From DASPOJ01 sp049790315 (GTDB lineage: Bacteria > Acidobacteriota > Terriglobia > Acidiferrales > UBA7541): a stretch of DNA of 22,137 bases. Positions 7,041 through 14,555 of the stretch are shown one piece after another (position 1 is the stretch's first letter; the number at the start of each line of letters is the position of its first letter). The stretch covers positions 1 to 22,137 of the forward strand of contig JBAQYV010000230.1 in assembly GCA_049790315.1 (NCBI GenBank). Reading direction: 5' to 3'. A program made the translations under genes and the position numbers. The notes beneath the pieces were generated by a model. The model was not told where the DNA came from. It was given only the letters and a program-made list of their open reading frames with translations, and did not search any database.

Positions 7041-7087
7041 TTCGGCAGCGAGTCCTGAATCTGCGGGCGCGGCGCCCGCCAGCCGAA
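7041..7087. terminator. Nested hairpin between copy 2 and fabH
   Basis: GCGGGCG (7063-7069) pairs with CGCCCGC (7073-7079) around a 3-nt loop, inside an outer TTCGGC (7041-7046)/GCCGAA (7082-7087) pairing. It lies between convergent gene ends and may serve both strands. It corresponds in position to the larger hairpin after copy 1. Confidence 0.5.
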
Positions 7088-7092
7088 CGTTT

Positions 7093-8088
7093 CTAGAAAC
7101 CCCAGCGCATCAGGATCCCGCCCGTGGTATAGCCCGCGCCTACGGAGACAAGCAGCACCAAATCCCCTTTGTGCAGCCGGCCCTGCTCGATGGCATCGTG
7201 AATGCCCAGCGGAATCGTCGCTGCGGTCGTGTTTCCATAGCGATCGATATTGATCATCACCCTGGAATCTTCCACTCCCAATCGCTGTTGCATCGCGCGG
7301 ATGATTCGCAGATTGGCCTGGTGCGGCACGATCAGCGCGAGGTCTTTTCCGGTGTAACCGTTTCGTTCCACCAAATTGAAAGCGACCTCGGCCATTTTGC
7401 GCACCGCGTACTTAAACACCTGCGGCCCTTCCTGATGAACGTAGTGCATGCGCTTATCTACGGTTTCGTGCGAAGGTGGATTCAACGAGCCGCCGCCCGG
7501 CATGTAAAGCGACATTCCGCCCGAGCCGTCGATATCGTGCACGAAATCCAGAATCCCCTCGCCGTCCGCCGCCGGCTCCAGCAGCACGGCGCCCGCGGCG
7601 TCGCCGAACAGCACGCACGTCGCGCGATCCTGAAAATCGAGAATTGACGTCATCGTGTCGCTACCGATCACGATCACCTTGCGATGCGTGCCCGCGCCCA
7701 CGAATTGCGCGCCCACCGTCAGCGCGTAAAGAAATCCCGAGCACGCCCCCGACAGATCGAATCCCCAGGCCTTCTTCGCGCCGATGCGGTCCTGCACTAA
7801 ACATGCCGTCGCCGGAAACATCATGTCCGGAGTCACCGTGGCCACAATGATCAGGTCGATCTCTTCCGCTCGCGTGCCCGTTTGCTCCAGCAGCTTGCGC
7901 GCCGCCTCCGTGGCCATATGCGATGTCGCCACGCCCGCATCCACGATGTGCCGTTCGCGTATTCCGGTGCGCTCCGTGATCCACGCGTCGCTCGTCTGCA
8001 CCATTTTTTCCAGATCGGCATTGGTCAGCAAACGTGGAGGCAGGTATGCGGCCACACCAGTAATTTTGGCGGCAATGCGTTGGGGCAT
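7093..8088 (-). CDS. fabH: 3-oxoacyl-[acyl-carrier-protein] synthase III
   Basis: FabH condenses acetyl-CoA (or a branched acyl-CoA) with malonyl-ACP to start fatty acid synthesis in the cytoplasm. The 331-residue protein has the expected length and the complete Cys-His-Asn triad: Cys116 in DLSGACSGFLYAL, His256 in IVPHQANLRII, and Asn286 in RYGNTTAATIP. The N-terminus TGVAAYLPPRLLTNADLEKM and the TSDAWITERTGIRERH motif are typical, as is the C-terminal SVGAGYTTGGILMRWGF. ATG at 8088 is preceded by GGAGAG at good spacing. It stands alone here, without plsX, fabD or acpP next to it, so it is not in the usual fab cluster. A sigma70-like promoter lies about 50 bp upstream. A specialised paralogue cannot be excluded, but the triad and length favour a true FabH. 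Confidence 0.95.
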   Translation of the reverse strand: MPQRIAAKITGVAAYLPPRLLTNADLEKMVQTSDAWITERTGIRERHIVDAGVATSHMATEAARKLLEQTGTRAEEIDLIIVATVTPDMMFPATACLVQDRIGAKKAWGFDLSGACSGFLYALTVGAQFVGAGTHRKVIVIGSDTMTSILDFQDRATCVLFGDAAGAVLLEPAADGEGILDFVHDIDGSGGMSLYMPGGGSLNPPSHETVDKRMHYVHQEGPQVFKYAVRKMAEVAFNLVERNGYTGKDLALIVPHQANLRIIRAMQQRLGVEDSRVMINIDRYGNTTAATIPLGIHDAIEQGRLHKGDLVLLVSVGAGYTTGGILMRWGF

Positions 8089-8105
8089 CGATCTCTCCGT
8101 GTGGC

Positions 8106-8123
8106 GCTCGCGCCATCGCGAGC
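8106..8123 (-). other. Hairpin in the fabH leader
   Basis: A 7-bp perfect stem (8106-8112 with 8117-8123) with a 4-nt loop lies in the predicted 5' leader of fabH, about 18 bp before the ATG. It leaves the ribosome binding site free. Regulatory meaning is unknown. Confidence 0.3.
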
Positions 8124-8136
8124 AAGAGGAATCGCG

Positions 8137-8165
8137 ATTTTACGCAATCGCTTTGGGCGTGACAA
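8137..8165 (-). promoter_or_regulatory. Sigma70-like promoter of fabH
   Basis: On the minus strand TTGTCA (8165-8160) and TAAAAT (8142-8137) are separated by exactly 17 bp. Transcription would start near 8130, giving a leader of about 42 nt that contains the small hairpin and the GGAGAG ribosome site. Confidence 0.6.
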
Positions 8166-8282
8166 GCGCCGAAGCAATGACGCGAAAGAAGGAAAACAAG
8201 TCAACGCAAATGAAAGGCGCCTGATCCAGCAACGAAGGCAATTTAAGGGGGTGCCGCTCCACTGGACCCATATGGCAGTTCG

Positions 8283-9449
8283 TTATTTGTTCGAACGCTC
8301 GCGGGGCCAGTCCACTGTTCCGGTTGGAGCCATGATAAGGGTGCGGATGAGTTCGCTCTGACGATTCGTGTTTGTTTTCGCGAAGATGCTTTTTAATTGG
8401 GAGCGCAGCGTGCTCTGCGCAACGCCGAGTTTCTCCGCCGCATCTCGCAGGCTGTCGCCGGATGCCAGAATGTGCGCCAGCCGGGCCTCCGCGGGCGTTA
8501 GCCCATAAAGTTGCCGGAAGACGGCTGAATTAGAAAGGGTCCGCGAATCTGGATCGGAGATAAAAACCGCGGCGACTGGAACATCCTTCCCCAAGCGGAG
8601 TGTCTTGCCGCGCAGAGGCGTGACCAGAACTTGCAGGGGCTGACGAAGCCCGTTCCGGGAAATTGCCATCGCACCGCCCGAATGCAAGCCATTGCCGTCC
8701 CCGGTGATGATTGCTCCCTCAATCAACGCGTTCAGTTGTCTGTTTTCAGATGGGATCCCCGCCACTAATCCGCGAGGGGTCAACTTCAGAGCCTTTTCGG
8801 AGGCGAAGAGTGCGGTCGCCACTTGATTGACCAGAAGCACGCGACCGTCCGCGCCCAGCAAAACAACGCCTTGGGTCAGACTATCCAATACTTCTTCAAT
8901 AGTCCTGGTCTTGACCTCCAACCCCTGTACACGGTTGTGTAACTGGAAGGCACGCTGCAAATGGGGCACGAGAACGCGCAATAGCGCATTTTCGGACTCG
9001 CCGAACGTTTTTGCACGTCTGGGTCGAAAGATCGTCAGGTTGGCGGAGACCGTTCCGTCTTCCAAGATGGTGGCTACCAACCCGTCAAATGCGTCGAGGC
9101 GGCGCAGATAGTCAGTGTAAAATTCGCTGCGAAGCAAGACGTGATCGGAACAAAACGCCTGCCTTGGTTTCACGCTCCCTTGTTGGATAAGCTCTTTTGT
9201 TGACGTAAAGCACGGGTTTATTTGGCTGTAGTAGTCGATGTATTGGCGGATCAGATCCGGGCCAATGTTCCACGACGCGGCTACGTTCGCTTCCTGGGAA
9301 TTGGCATTTTGGCTGTGGAGAGAGCCAGCGGAGCCGTGGAGAACCTGGGAAAGGCGGCCGAGTAACTCAGCCCACTCCGCGGGGACGGCTGCGGCCCCAT
9401 AGATCAGATCGAGCAGTTCATACAGAACTTTATCGTCGTACATCGCCAC
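8283..9449 (-). CDS. LuxR-type helix-turn-helix regulator with PAS-like sensor, paralogue 1
   Basis: The 388-residue protein (386 if ATG at 9443 is used instead of GTG at 9449) has three parts. Residues 1-175 form an uncharacterised N-terminal sensor region. Around 185-300 comes a PAS-like segment (DSLTQGVVLLGADGRVLLVNQVATALF). The last 70 residues are a LuxR/GerE-type DNA-binding domain (LTPAEARLAHILASGDSLRDAAEKLGV, then STLRSQLKSIFAKTNTNRQSEL). There is no receiver domain, so it is not a classic response regulator. It overlaps the 3' end of the upstream paralogue, with ATG 9443 lying inside the last codons of that gene, so the two should be translationally coupled. Ligand and targets are unknown. 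Confidence 0.85.
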   Translation of the reverse strand: MAMYDDKVLYELLDLIYGAAAVPAEWAELLGRLSQVLHGSAGSLHSQNANSQEANVAASWNIGPDLIRQYIDYYSQINPCFTSTKELIQQGSVKPRQAFCSDHVLLRSEFYTDYLRRLDAFDGLVATILEDGTVSANLTIFRPRRAKTFGESENALLRVLVPHLQRAFQLHNRVQGLEVKTRTIEEVLDSLTQGVVLLGADGRVLLVNQVATALFASEKALKLTPRGLVAGIPSENRQLNALIEGAIITGDGNGLHSGGAMAISRNGLRQPLQVLVTPLRGKTLRLGKDVPVAAVFISDPDSRTLSNSAVFRQLYGLTPAEARLAHILASGDSLRDAAEKLGVAQSTLRSQLKSIFAKTNTNRQSELIRTLIMAPTGTVDWPRERSNK

Positions 9450-10596
9450 TCAAGTGTCGCATCGAAAGTGCTTGCGTTGGAACCATCAAGAGAATGCGAA
9501 CGAGCTGACTCTGACGAGTCGTATTTGTTTTTGCAAAGACGCTTTTCAGCTGCGATCGTACCGTGCTTTGCGCCACGCCGAGTTTGCAGGCGGCATCGTG
9601 CAAGCTGTCGCCCGCCGCGAGAATATGCGCTAAGCGAGCCTCCGCGCGTGTCAGCCCATACAGTTGCGTGAAGACGGCGGAATCGGAAATCGTTTTGCGA
9701 TCGAGGTCGGAAATGAAAATCGCGACCGCCGGCACGTCTTTGCCCAAATGAATCGTCTTGGTTCGCAAGGGTGCGACTAGCACTTGCAGTGGCGGGCCAA
9801 GACCGCCTCGCGAGATCATCATCGCACCGCCAGGATGCAGGCCGTTACCGTTCCCCGTTGTAATAGCTCCCTGAATCAGCGCGTTCAATTGCCTGCTTTC
9901 CGATGGGACCGCCGACATTAATCCGCGAGGGGTCAGCTTAATCGTTTTTTCGCCGGCGAACAGCGCTGCCGCTGCCTGGTTGACCAGTAGCACGCGCCCC
10001 TGTGCATCCAGTAGCAGGATTCCTTGGTGCAAATGGTCCAAAGCGTCCCCGGCGGCGTCCCCTTTCCGTTCCAATCCTTGGATCCGGGTATGTAATTGGA
10101 AAGCTCGCTGCAAGTGCGGCATGAGTACGAGAAGCAGTTTGCGCTCCTCCTCACCAAATGGCTCGTCGCCCGGAGATCGAAATACGCTGATATTCGAAGA
10201 ATTCTCTCCATCATTCCGCGGTGTCCCGGCTATGCAGTACAGAAGGTCGAGATGGCGAAGATAATCGTTGTAATACTCGCTCGGAACGAATATTTCCTTC
10301 GGACACAGAGTCTGGAGAGTGTTGACTGCTCCCGCGCGGATCACTTCCGGACGGGTCGTCATGAGAGGATTGCGAAACCCGTAGGGGGCCGTATATGGCG
10401 CAATCGCGGCCGCATCGAGATTCCACAGACTTGAGAAGTTGCTTTCATGCGAGGCGCTATCCTGATGATGGATCGTGCCCACGTTCCCACAAAGCACCGC
10501 TGACAGCCATTCTAATACCTCGATCCACCTGGCCGGATCGCCAGCGGCGGCGTAAATAAGCTCCACCAGCTCTAGAACTTCCCGGTCGGACTCCAT
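9430..10596 (-). CDS. LuxR-type helix-turn-helix regulator with PAS-like sensor, paralogue 2 (first in operon)
   Basis: It has the same length (388) and architecture as its downstream neighbour and is clearly homologous along its whole length. The PAS-like segment reads DHLHQGILLLDAQGRVLLVNQAAAALF and the DNA-binding domain LTRAEARLAHILAAGDSLHDAACKLGV then STVRSQLKSVFAKTNTTRQSQL. The recognition helix regions differ at only a few residues, so both proteins may bind similar sites, perhaps as hetero-oligomers (inference). The N-terminal sensor part is the least conserved, suggesting different signals. ATG at 10596 lacks a strong ribosome site. A near-consensus promoter lies about 60 bp upstream. 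It is divergent from the IPT-domain lipoprotein gene, a possible regulatory target. Confidence 0.86.
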   Translation of the reverse strand: MESDREVLELVELIYAAAGDPARWIEVLEWLSAVLCGNVGTIHHQDSASHESNFSSLWNLDAAAIAPYTAPYGFRNPLMTTRPEVIRAGAVNTLQTLCPKEIFVPSEYYNDYLRHLDLLYCIAGTPRNDGENSSNISVFRSPGDEPFGEEERKLLLVLMPHLQRAFQLHTRIQGLERKGDAAGDALDHLHQGILLLDAQGRVLLVNQAAAALFAGEKTIKLTPRGLMSAVPSESRQLNALIQGAITTGNGNGLHPGGAMMISRGGLGPPLQVLVAPLRTKTIHLGKDVPAVAIFISDLDRKTISDSAVFTQLYGLTRAEARLAHILAAGDSLHDAACKLGVAQSTVRSQLKSVFAKTNTTRQSQLVRILLMVPTQALSMRHLSGDVRR

Positions 10597-10655
10597 GGGG
10601 CCATCCCACGAGACAGATTGGGGCCACGGAACTTGGGGGACGAAGAAAAGTCGGA

Positions 10656-10684
10656 TTATTAGCTGGCCATCTGCGATTTGTCAA
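10656..10684 (-). promoter_or_regulatory. Near-consensus promoter of the LuxR-type regulator operon
   Basis: On the minus strand TTGACA (10684-10679) and TAATAA (10661-10656) are exactly 17 bp apart. An A/T-tract just upstream (10684-10691) could act as an UP element. This is the best sigma70-like match in the window. Confidence 0.65.
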
Positions 10685-10755
10685 AATTTTTTTCACGAAT
10701 TTCCCTTATTTGGGGGATGCGCTTGATCTTTTCAACGCGTAGGCTGCGCCTCCGA

Positions 10756-10795
10756 AGCCTCGGTTCCATTCTGGAACTAAGGCTCGAACGTTTTT
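10756..10795 (+). promoter_or_regulatory. Terminator-like hairpin in the leader of the IPT lipoprotein gene
   Basis: AGCCT (10756-10760) pairs with AGGCT (10780-10784) and GTTCC (10763-10767) with GGAAC (10773-10777) around a 5-nt loop. Six bases later comes TTTTT (10791-10795). This looks like an intrinsic terminator, yet it lies just before the start of a gene on the same strand, with no gene upstream on that strand to terminate. It could be an attenuator in the leader. Confidence 0.4.
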
Positions 10796-10818
10796 GACGC
10801 TATGTGTGGGAGGCTACA

Positions 10819-13374
10819 ATGTTCCGACCCGGCTCCGGCCCTCAGTTTTTGCCTCGGCTATTTTCCCTCGGCGTGCAGCGCCTTGCGGCGGTAATGCTCT
10901 TCTGTTCGCTCGCAGCCTTGTCGGGCTGCCACCAGGGCGGCAATAACGGTGGCGGGTCGACATCGACTCCAGCGCCAGCCATCAGTAATCTGAACCCATC
11001 TTCCGGCGCCGTCGGCACCCTAGTCGTTATTACAGGGTCGAATTTTGGCGCAAGCCAGGGAAGCAGCACCGTCACGTTCGGCGCGATTTCTGCCGCAATG
11101 TCAAACGCCTGGAGCGCGGGGAATATCTCCGTCACCGTTCCCGCTGGAGCCACCACGGGCAACGTTGTCGTGACCGTCGGCGGGCAGGCCAGCAACGGGA
11201 TGACCTTCACGGTCCTGGTCCCCACTCCGAGCATTACGAGCCTGTCCCCAACGTCCGGTGCGGTCGGATCTTCGGTAACGATTAGCGGAGCGAATTTTGG
11301 ATCGACTCAGGGGGCGAGCACGGTCACATTCGGCGCCACCCCCGCCGGAACGGCAACCGCCTGGAGCGCGGCCAGTATAACCGTCACTGTGCCCACGGGA
11401 GCGACCACGGGCAACGTTGTCGTGACCGTCGGTGGGAAGCTCAGCAACGGGGCAATGTTTACGCTCACGGCCAACGGGGCCAATGTTGTGACCGGCACCG
11501 CATCCCTCGGCGCTCCAATTGCTTCGGCTACCGTGACGCTTAAGGACGCCAACGGAAACATCAGCGCCGGCACCACTGCGGCGGACGGAACCTTCACTCT
11601 TGATTCCGGCGGATTCACTCCGCCCTTTCTCGTTCAGGTTGTAACCGTTACCGCTTCGGGTCCCTTTCCCGCGGGCACCACTTTGTACAGCGTGAGCGCC
11701 GACGCCAACGCCACCACGAATATCAATGTTCACGTTCTCTCAGACCTGATTGTGCGCTCGTATTACAGCGCGAGCGGCGTGAACCCCAATAGCGCCTTCG
11801 CAAACCCCGCAGCTCCGGGCAACGCTCCGCCATCCCCTTTGGCCGTCCAGAACATCGCCAATGCCGTGATTCAGGTGATGCAGTTGTGGTTCGATAATGC
11901 GGGCATCACTGTAACCGCGGACGCGTCGGCAATCGTCTCCACCCGTTCGATCAGCCAATCCTTACAGTCTAATCGGAGCCTTCTAGCATCAAGCAAACCG
12001 GACGCGCTCCCGCCGTCATGCGGTTCGATCAACTTGATTTCCGGCGCCTTCACCGCCAACGATACGTGCTTGGATTCGGTGCTGCAAAGCATCACATCCG
12101 AAACCCTCAACTCCAGTAACGGCTCGGTCACCGCCATGACTGTGACGGGCGGCAGCATCACCGAGACCGTGAATCCCACCTACTCCACCGGCAGCATCAC
12201 CGTGAACACCACGACTACCAACAGCAGTACAGGCACCTCTTCTACTGAATCGGTCACGGCTCTCGCTCTCAGTAGCGCGGCGCAAACGCTCACCAACGCG
12301 ATTGACGCCCAGCTTACCGCGTTGGCGAAGACCGTCAATACCGACGGTAACTCGCTCACCGGCGGCGATCTTCTCCAATTCTTTGCTGGCGATTATTTAA
12401 ACGACGGTGACAACGCCACCGAGGACGCTGGAATTTTTGCCGGCGAGGTCGCGGGCCTCACCATCACCAGCGCCCAGATCGTCGATATCGTCAGTTTGAA
12501 TACCACCACGAACGTAGCCGAAGTGGTTGTAAACTATGTTGCAACGGAAAGCGGACAAACTGCGACCAGCGCTCAAACGTACGTTTTCAAGGAAGAAAAC
12601 AGCACTTGGCTGGTCTACGGCGATCAACGCATCGCTCAGGTCTCGGTCACCGCGGAGAGCCGCACGTCGCAGGGAGCGCCGTCCCTCGGCGCAGGGGTAT
12701 CCAATGGGATCTATCTCCAGGCGGCGGTACAAGCTCCCGCCAGCGTTGGCGTAACGGCTGCCACAGTCGCCGGCGGCGGTAATAGCGTCTGGCCCTGCAC
12801 CGTGTCTTCGACTTGTCCAAACGGCGATGGCCCCACAGGCACGCTTGCGCAGGAGGCCGCGCTCCTCCAAAACGGCCAATCGTTCAGTGAATTCCAGGTC
12901 TTGTCCGAGGCTCTCGGGAGCAATGTTCCTCCAGCAGGAACGCTATTCACCTTGAACCTCACAACCACATCTTCGGGTAGCCCGCAATTCACGGTTCCCA
13001 GCAACGCCACAACCACCGAAGTAATTAGCTTTGCCCATATCCCCACGGCTTCAGGCAGCGGACCCCTGTCATCTGTTGTGGGGAAGACCATCACATACAA
13101 CTGGACGCTGCCGACAACTTACGCGATCGGGCAGGTTTCCCTCTTTACTTATATTTTTGACGGTAGCCCAACGAGTTCGACGGCTCATAGCTGCTCGATT
13201 GGCGGAAACGGGCTGCTCGGTATTACATCCACTTCGGGGTCGATCACGATTCCGGCCAATATGTCTGCCTGCGGGCTTAGCGCGAGCGACGCGATCGCAT
13301 CAGTCCAAATCTTCCTCGAAGTCGACGGCGTCAATGGAGAACAGAACCTCGTGGACCTCGGGTATCCATACTAG
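10819..13374 (+). CDS. Secreted lipoprotein with two IPT/TIG domains
   Basis: A lipoprotein signal peptide (LAAVMLFCSLAALSGC, cysteine near residue 37) precedes a Gly/Asn/Ser linker. Two IPT/TIG immunoglobulin-like repeats follow (about 53-131 and 136-215), each with ISNLNPSSGAVG- or ITSLSPTSGAVG-type starts and the shared end TTGNVVVTVGG. Next comes a carboxypeptidase-regulatory-like beta domain (about 220-275, ASATVTLKDANGNISAG). The remaining 570 residues are Thr/Ser/Ala-rich, with a segment like a repeat-free surface protein (ITVTADASAIVSTRSISQ) that I do not recognise. The protein (851 residues) should sit on the outer membrane or in the periplasm, possibly as an adhesion or polysaccharide-binding factor (inference). 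ATG 10819 is preferred over GTG 10804 because GGGAGG lies 5 nt before it. It is divergent from the LuxR-type operon. Confidence 0.82.
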   Translation: MFRPGSGPQFLPRLFSLGVQRLAAVMLFCSLAALSGCHQGGNNGGGSTSTPAPAISNLNPSSGAVGTLVVITGSNFGASQGSSTVTFGAISAAMSNAWSAGNISVTVPAGATTGNVVVTVGGQASNGMTFTVLVPTPSITSLSPTSGAVGSSVTISGANFGSTQGASTVTFGATPAGTATAWSAASITVTVPTGATTGNVVVTVGGKLSNGAMFTLTANGANVVTGTASLGAPIASATVTLKDANGNISAGTTAADGTFTLDSGGFTPPFLVQVVTVTASGPFPAGTTLYSVSADANATTNINVHVLSDLIVRSYYSASGVNPNSAFANPAAPGNAPPSPLAVQNIANAVIQVMQLWFDNAGITVTADASAIVSTRSISQSLQSNRSLLASSKPDALPPSCGSINLISGAFTANDTCLDSVLQSITSETLNSSNGSVTAMTVTGGSITETVNPTYSTGSITVNTTTTNSSTGTSSTESVTALALSSAAQTLTNAIDAQLTALAKTVNTDGNSLTGGDLLQFFAGDYLNDGDNATEDAGIFAGEVAGLTITSAQIVDIVSLNTTTNVAEVVVNYVATESGQTATSAQTYVFKEENSTWLVYGDQRIAQVSVTAESRTSQGAPSLGAGVSNGIYLQAAVQAPASVGVTAATVAGGGNSVWPCTVSSTCPNGDGPTGTLAQEAALLQNGQSFSEFQVLSEALGSNVPPAGTLFTLNLTTTSSGSPQFTVPSNATTTEVISFAHIPTASGSGPLSSVVGKTITYNWTLPTTYAIGQVSLFTYIFDGSPTSSTAHSCSIGGNGLLGITSTSGSITIPANMSACGLSASDAIASVQIFLEVDGVNGEQNLVDLGYPY
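11145..11452 (+). repeat. Internal direct repeat encoding the ends of the two IPT domains
   Basis: Bases 11145-11199 and 11398-11452 match at about 50 of 55 positions, with a 29-bp exact core. Period is 253 bp. The DNA similarity, beyond what the protein requires, suggests a recent domain duplication or gene conversion. Confidence 0.7.
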
Positions 13375-13427
13375 CGGGCGATCCGGAAAGCCAGATCGCG
13401 AGAGCGCGCGCGACATCCTAACGTCGC

Positions 13428-13453
13428 CACACCGCAACCGCAGTTGCGGTGTG
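13428..13453 (+). terminator. Perfect 11-bp hairpin after the IPT lipoprotein gene
   Basis: CACACCGCAAC (13428-13438) pairs perfectly with GTTGCGGTGTG (13443-13453) across a 4-nt CGCA loop, 54 bp after the stop. There is no T-tract. It is probably a transcript-end structure, or another extragenic palindrome at the edge of the repeat nest. Confidence 0.5.
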
Positions 13454-13461
13454 CATGCCCG

Positions 13462-13503
13462 CCGGGGACATGGGCCCCCGGGGACAGACGGGACATTTTC
13501 TGA
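13462..13503 (+). repeat. ACAGACGGGAC element, copy 1
   Basis: A CCGGGG/CCCCGG hairpin (13462-13467 with 13476-13481) is followed by ACAGACGGGACATTTTCTGA (13484-13503). The same arrangement, hairpin then 18/20 identical bases, recurs at 15589-15624 next to the DUF4238 gene. A partial inverted copy lies at 13631-13661. Confidence 0.6.
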
Positions 13504-13630
13504 TATTTTGCCTGCGGTGGCTCGCGTCGCGCATTTCGCAATCGTTAATTTATCCCATCATGCAGTCCCAGCGCGGCAACTCCTTCTCGCCCCCGATACC
13601 GAACGCATGACCTACCTGGATCTATTGCGT

Positions 13631-13661
13631 CAGAGAAACGGGAAACGCCCTGTCTGTCCCC
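13631..13661 (-). repeat. ACAGACGGGAC element, partial inverted copy
   Basis: On the minus strand this reads GGGGACAGACAGGGCGTTT, matching the core of the plus-strand element at 13480-13503 imperfectly. The two arms bracket about 130 bp that contains no gene. Confidence 0.45.
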
Positions 13662-13672
13662 GCCTTCCAGCA

Positions 13673-13837
13673 GCGCCGGTCTCCAGATTGGCACCGTCGT
13701 CGTCTCGCTTTACGTAGCACAGCCACTCCTGGCTGTGTGCCTCTGCCGTTCATCTCTTTCTTCCCAACCTCACAACTGCACCTGCATACAGGCAAGAGTG
13801 CCCGTTCTGCCAAGACTGCTACGAAACCCGCCCCCGC
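13673..13837 (+). repeat. 165-bp composite repeat, copy 1 (opposed GTAGCACAG palindromes)
   Basis: It contains a forward REP-like palindrome at 13714-13740 (GTAGCACAGCC then CTCCT then GGCTGTG) and an opposed one at 13784-13811 (ACAGGCA, AGAG, TGCCCG). It ends in ACGAAACCCGCCCCCGC. Copy 2 lies 330 bp downstream. Confidence 0.7.
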
Positions 13838-13847
13838 TCGATGCCTG

Positions 13848-13873
13848 CCATCCCGAGGGAGTCCCGGGGCTTC
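13848..13873 (+). repeat. CATCCCGAG element, copy 1
   Basis: CATCCCGAGGGAGTCCCGGG matches the start of the elements at 13930, 16545 (inverted) and 22018. It is the most diverged of the four. Confidence 0.45.
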
Positions 13874-13929
13874 AAAAACAAATTGTTAGATTTGTTTGGT
13901 CCTTCTCCGGCGACTTTTCCCTTAACGTT

Positions 13930-13968
13930 GTCATCCCGAGCGAGTCCGCGCTCCGGTCGACGAGGGAC
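13930..13968 (+). repeat. CATCCCGAG element, copy 2
   Basis: It starts GTCATCCCGAGCGAGTC and ends CGACGAGGGAC, the same order and spacing as the copies at 16509-16545 (inverted) and 22018-22050. Confidence 0.6.
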
Positions 13969-14002
13969 GTGCTTTTGCCCTTCGCCGTAGCGTCCCCCTG
14001 GG

Positions 14003-14169
14003 AGCGCCAATCTCCCGATTGGCGCCGTCGTCCGTCCCGCTTTGCGTAGCACAGCCACTCCTGGCTGTGTGCCTCTGCCTTTTATCCTCTTCGCGTTAAT
14101 CTCCCAAACCGAACTGCACACAGGCAAGAGTGCCCGTTCTGCCGAGACTGTTACGAAACCCGCCCCCGC
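14003..14169 (+). repeat. 165-bp composite repeat, copy 2
   Basis: It contains three palindromes: a perfect 9-bp stem with TCCC loop (14004-14012 with 14017-14025), a forward GTAGCACAG palindrome (14046-14072), and the opposed one (14116-14143). The two opposed palindromes match copy 1 almost base for base, while the sequence between them has diverged. Confidence 0.7.
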
Positions 14170-14229
14170 ATTTCGTCGTGCTAGAATCCGCGCGAATGGC
14201 TCGTAACCCTCCCCCCTCCCCTGTTTTTT

Positions 14230-14399
14230 GGAAGTGTTGATTCCAAACGACTTTAAGTCCTTTGCGCCGGAAGTGTTGAAATGATTAGACTTCAAGTCCT
14301 TATTCCCAGAAGTATTGATTCTAGTAGAGTTCAAATTATTTCTAATGAGAGAGATACGAGAAAGTGAAAAACTGTTGGAAGTGTTGATTCTGGAAGGGT
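14230..14399 (-). repeat. Tandem AAGTGTTGATTC repeat array
   Basis: On the plus strand GGAAGTGTTGA-type units start at 14230, 14269, 14309 and 14377. The first two units are 39 and 40 bp and share GGAAGTGTTGA plus a small palindrome, GACTTnAAGTC (14249-14259 and 14288-14298). The third unit is stretched and AT-rich. Read on the minus strand, the units would encode a repeated INTS / KDLKS peptide. The array is AT-richer than its surroundings. Confidence 0.6.
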
Positions 14400-14525
14400 T
14401 GAGTCGTGCGAAGTGCGCAAATGGCCGGATTTGAGGGGGTGACATTGTGCGCAGTGAATGCGGACAAGACGGGAAAATCTTGTGCGGGCGAGCAATCGGG
14501 GAGGGTTGTGCGAGGTTCATGTAAC

Positions 14526-14555
14526 ATGTTAGCATAAATGGCAATACAATGTCAA
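14526..14555 (-). promoter_or_regulatory. Promoter reading into the tandem repeat array
   Basis: On the minus strand TTGACA (14555-14550) and TAACAT (14531-14526) are separated by 18 bp in an AT-rich pocket. The expected start, near 14519, falls at an ATG (14520), so the transcript would be leaderless if translated, or a non-coding RNA running into the array. Confidence 0.5.

Noticed and set aside
13673..14399. Possible CRISPR array
   Set aside because: Repeat units are irregular in length and spacing, the palindromes are of the REP type, and there are no cas genes or uniform spacers.
13819..14520. Minus-strand open frame with repeated INTS peptides as a protein-coding gene
   Set aside because: It has no domain, runs through two other repeat families, and has an unusual composition. 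The promoter and tandem array are reported instead; translation is not supported.
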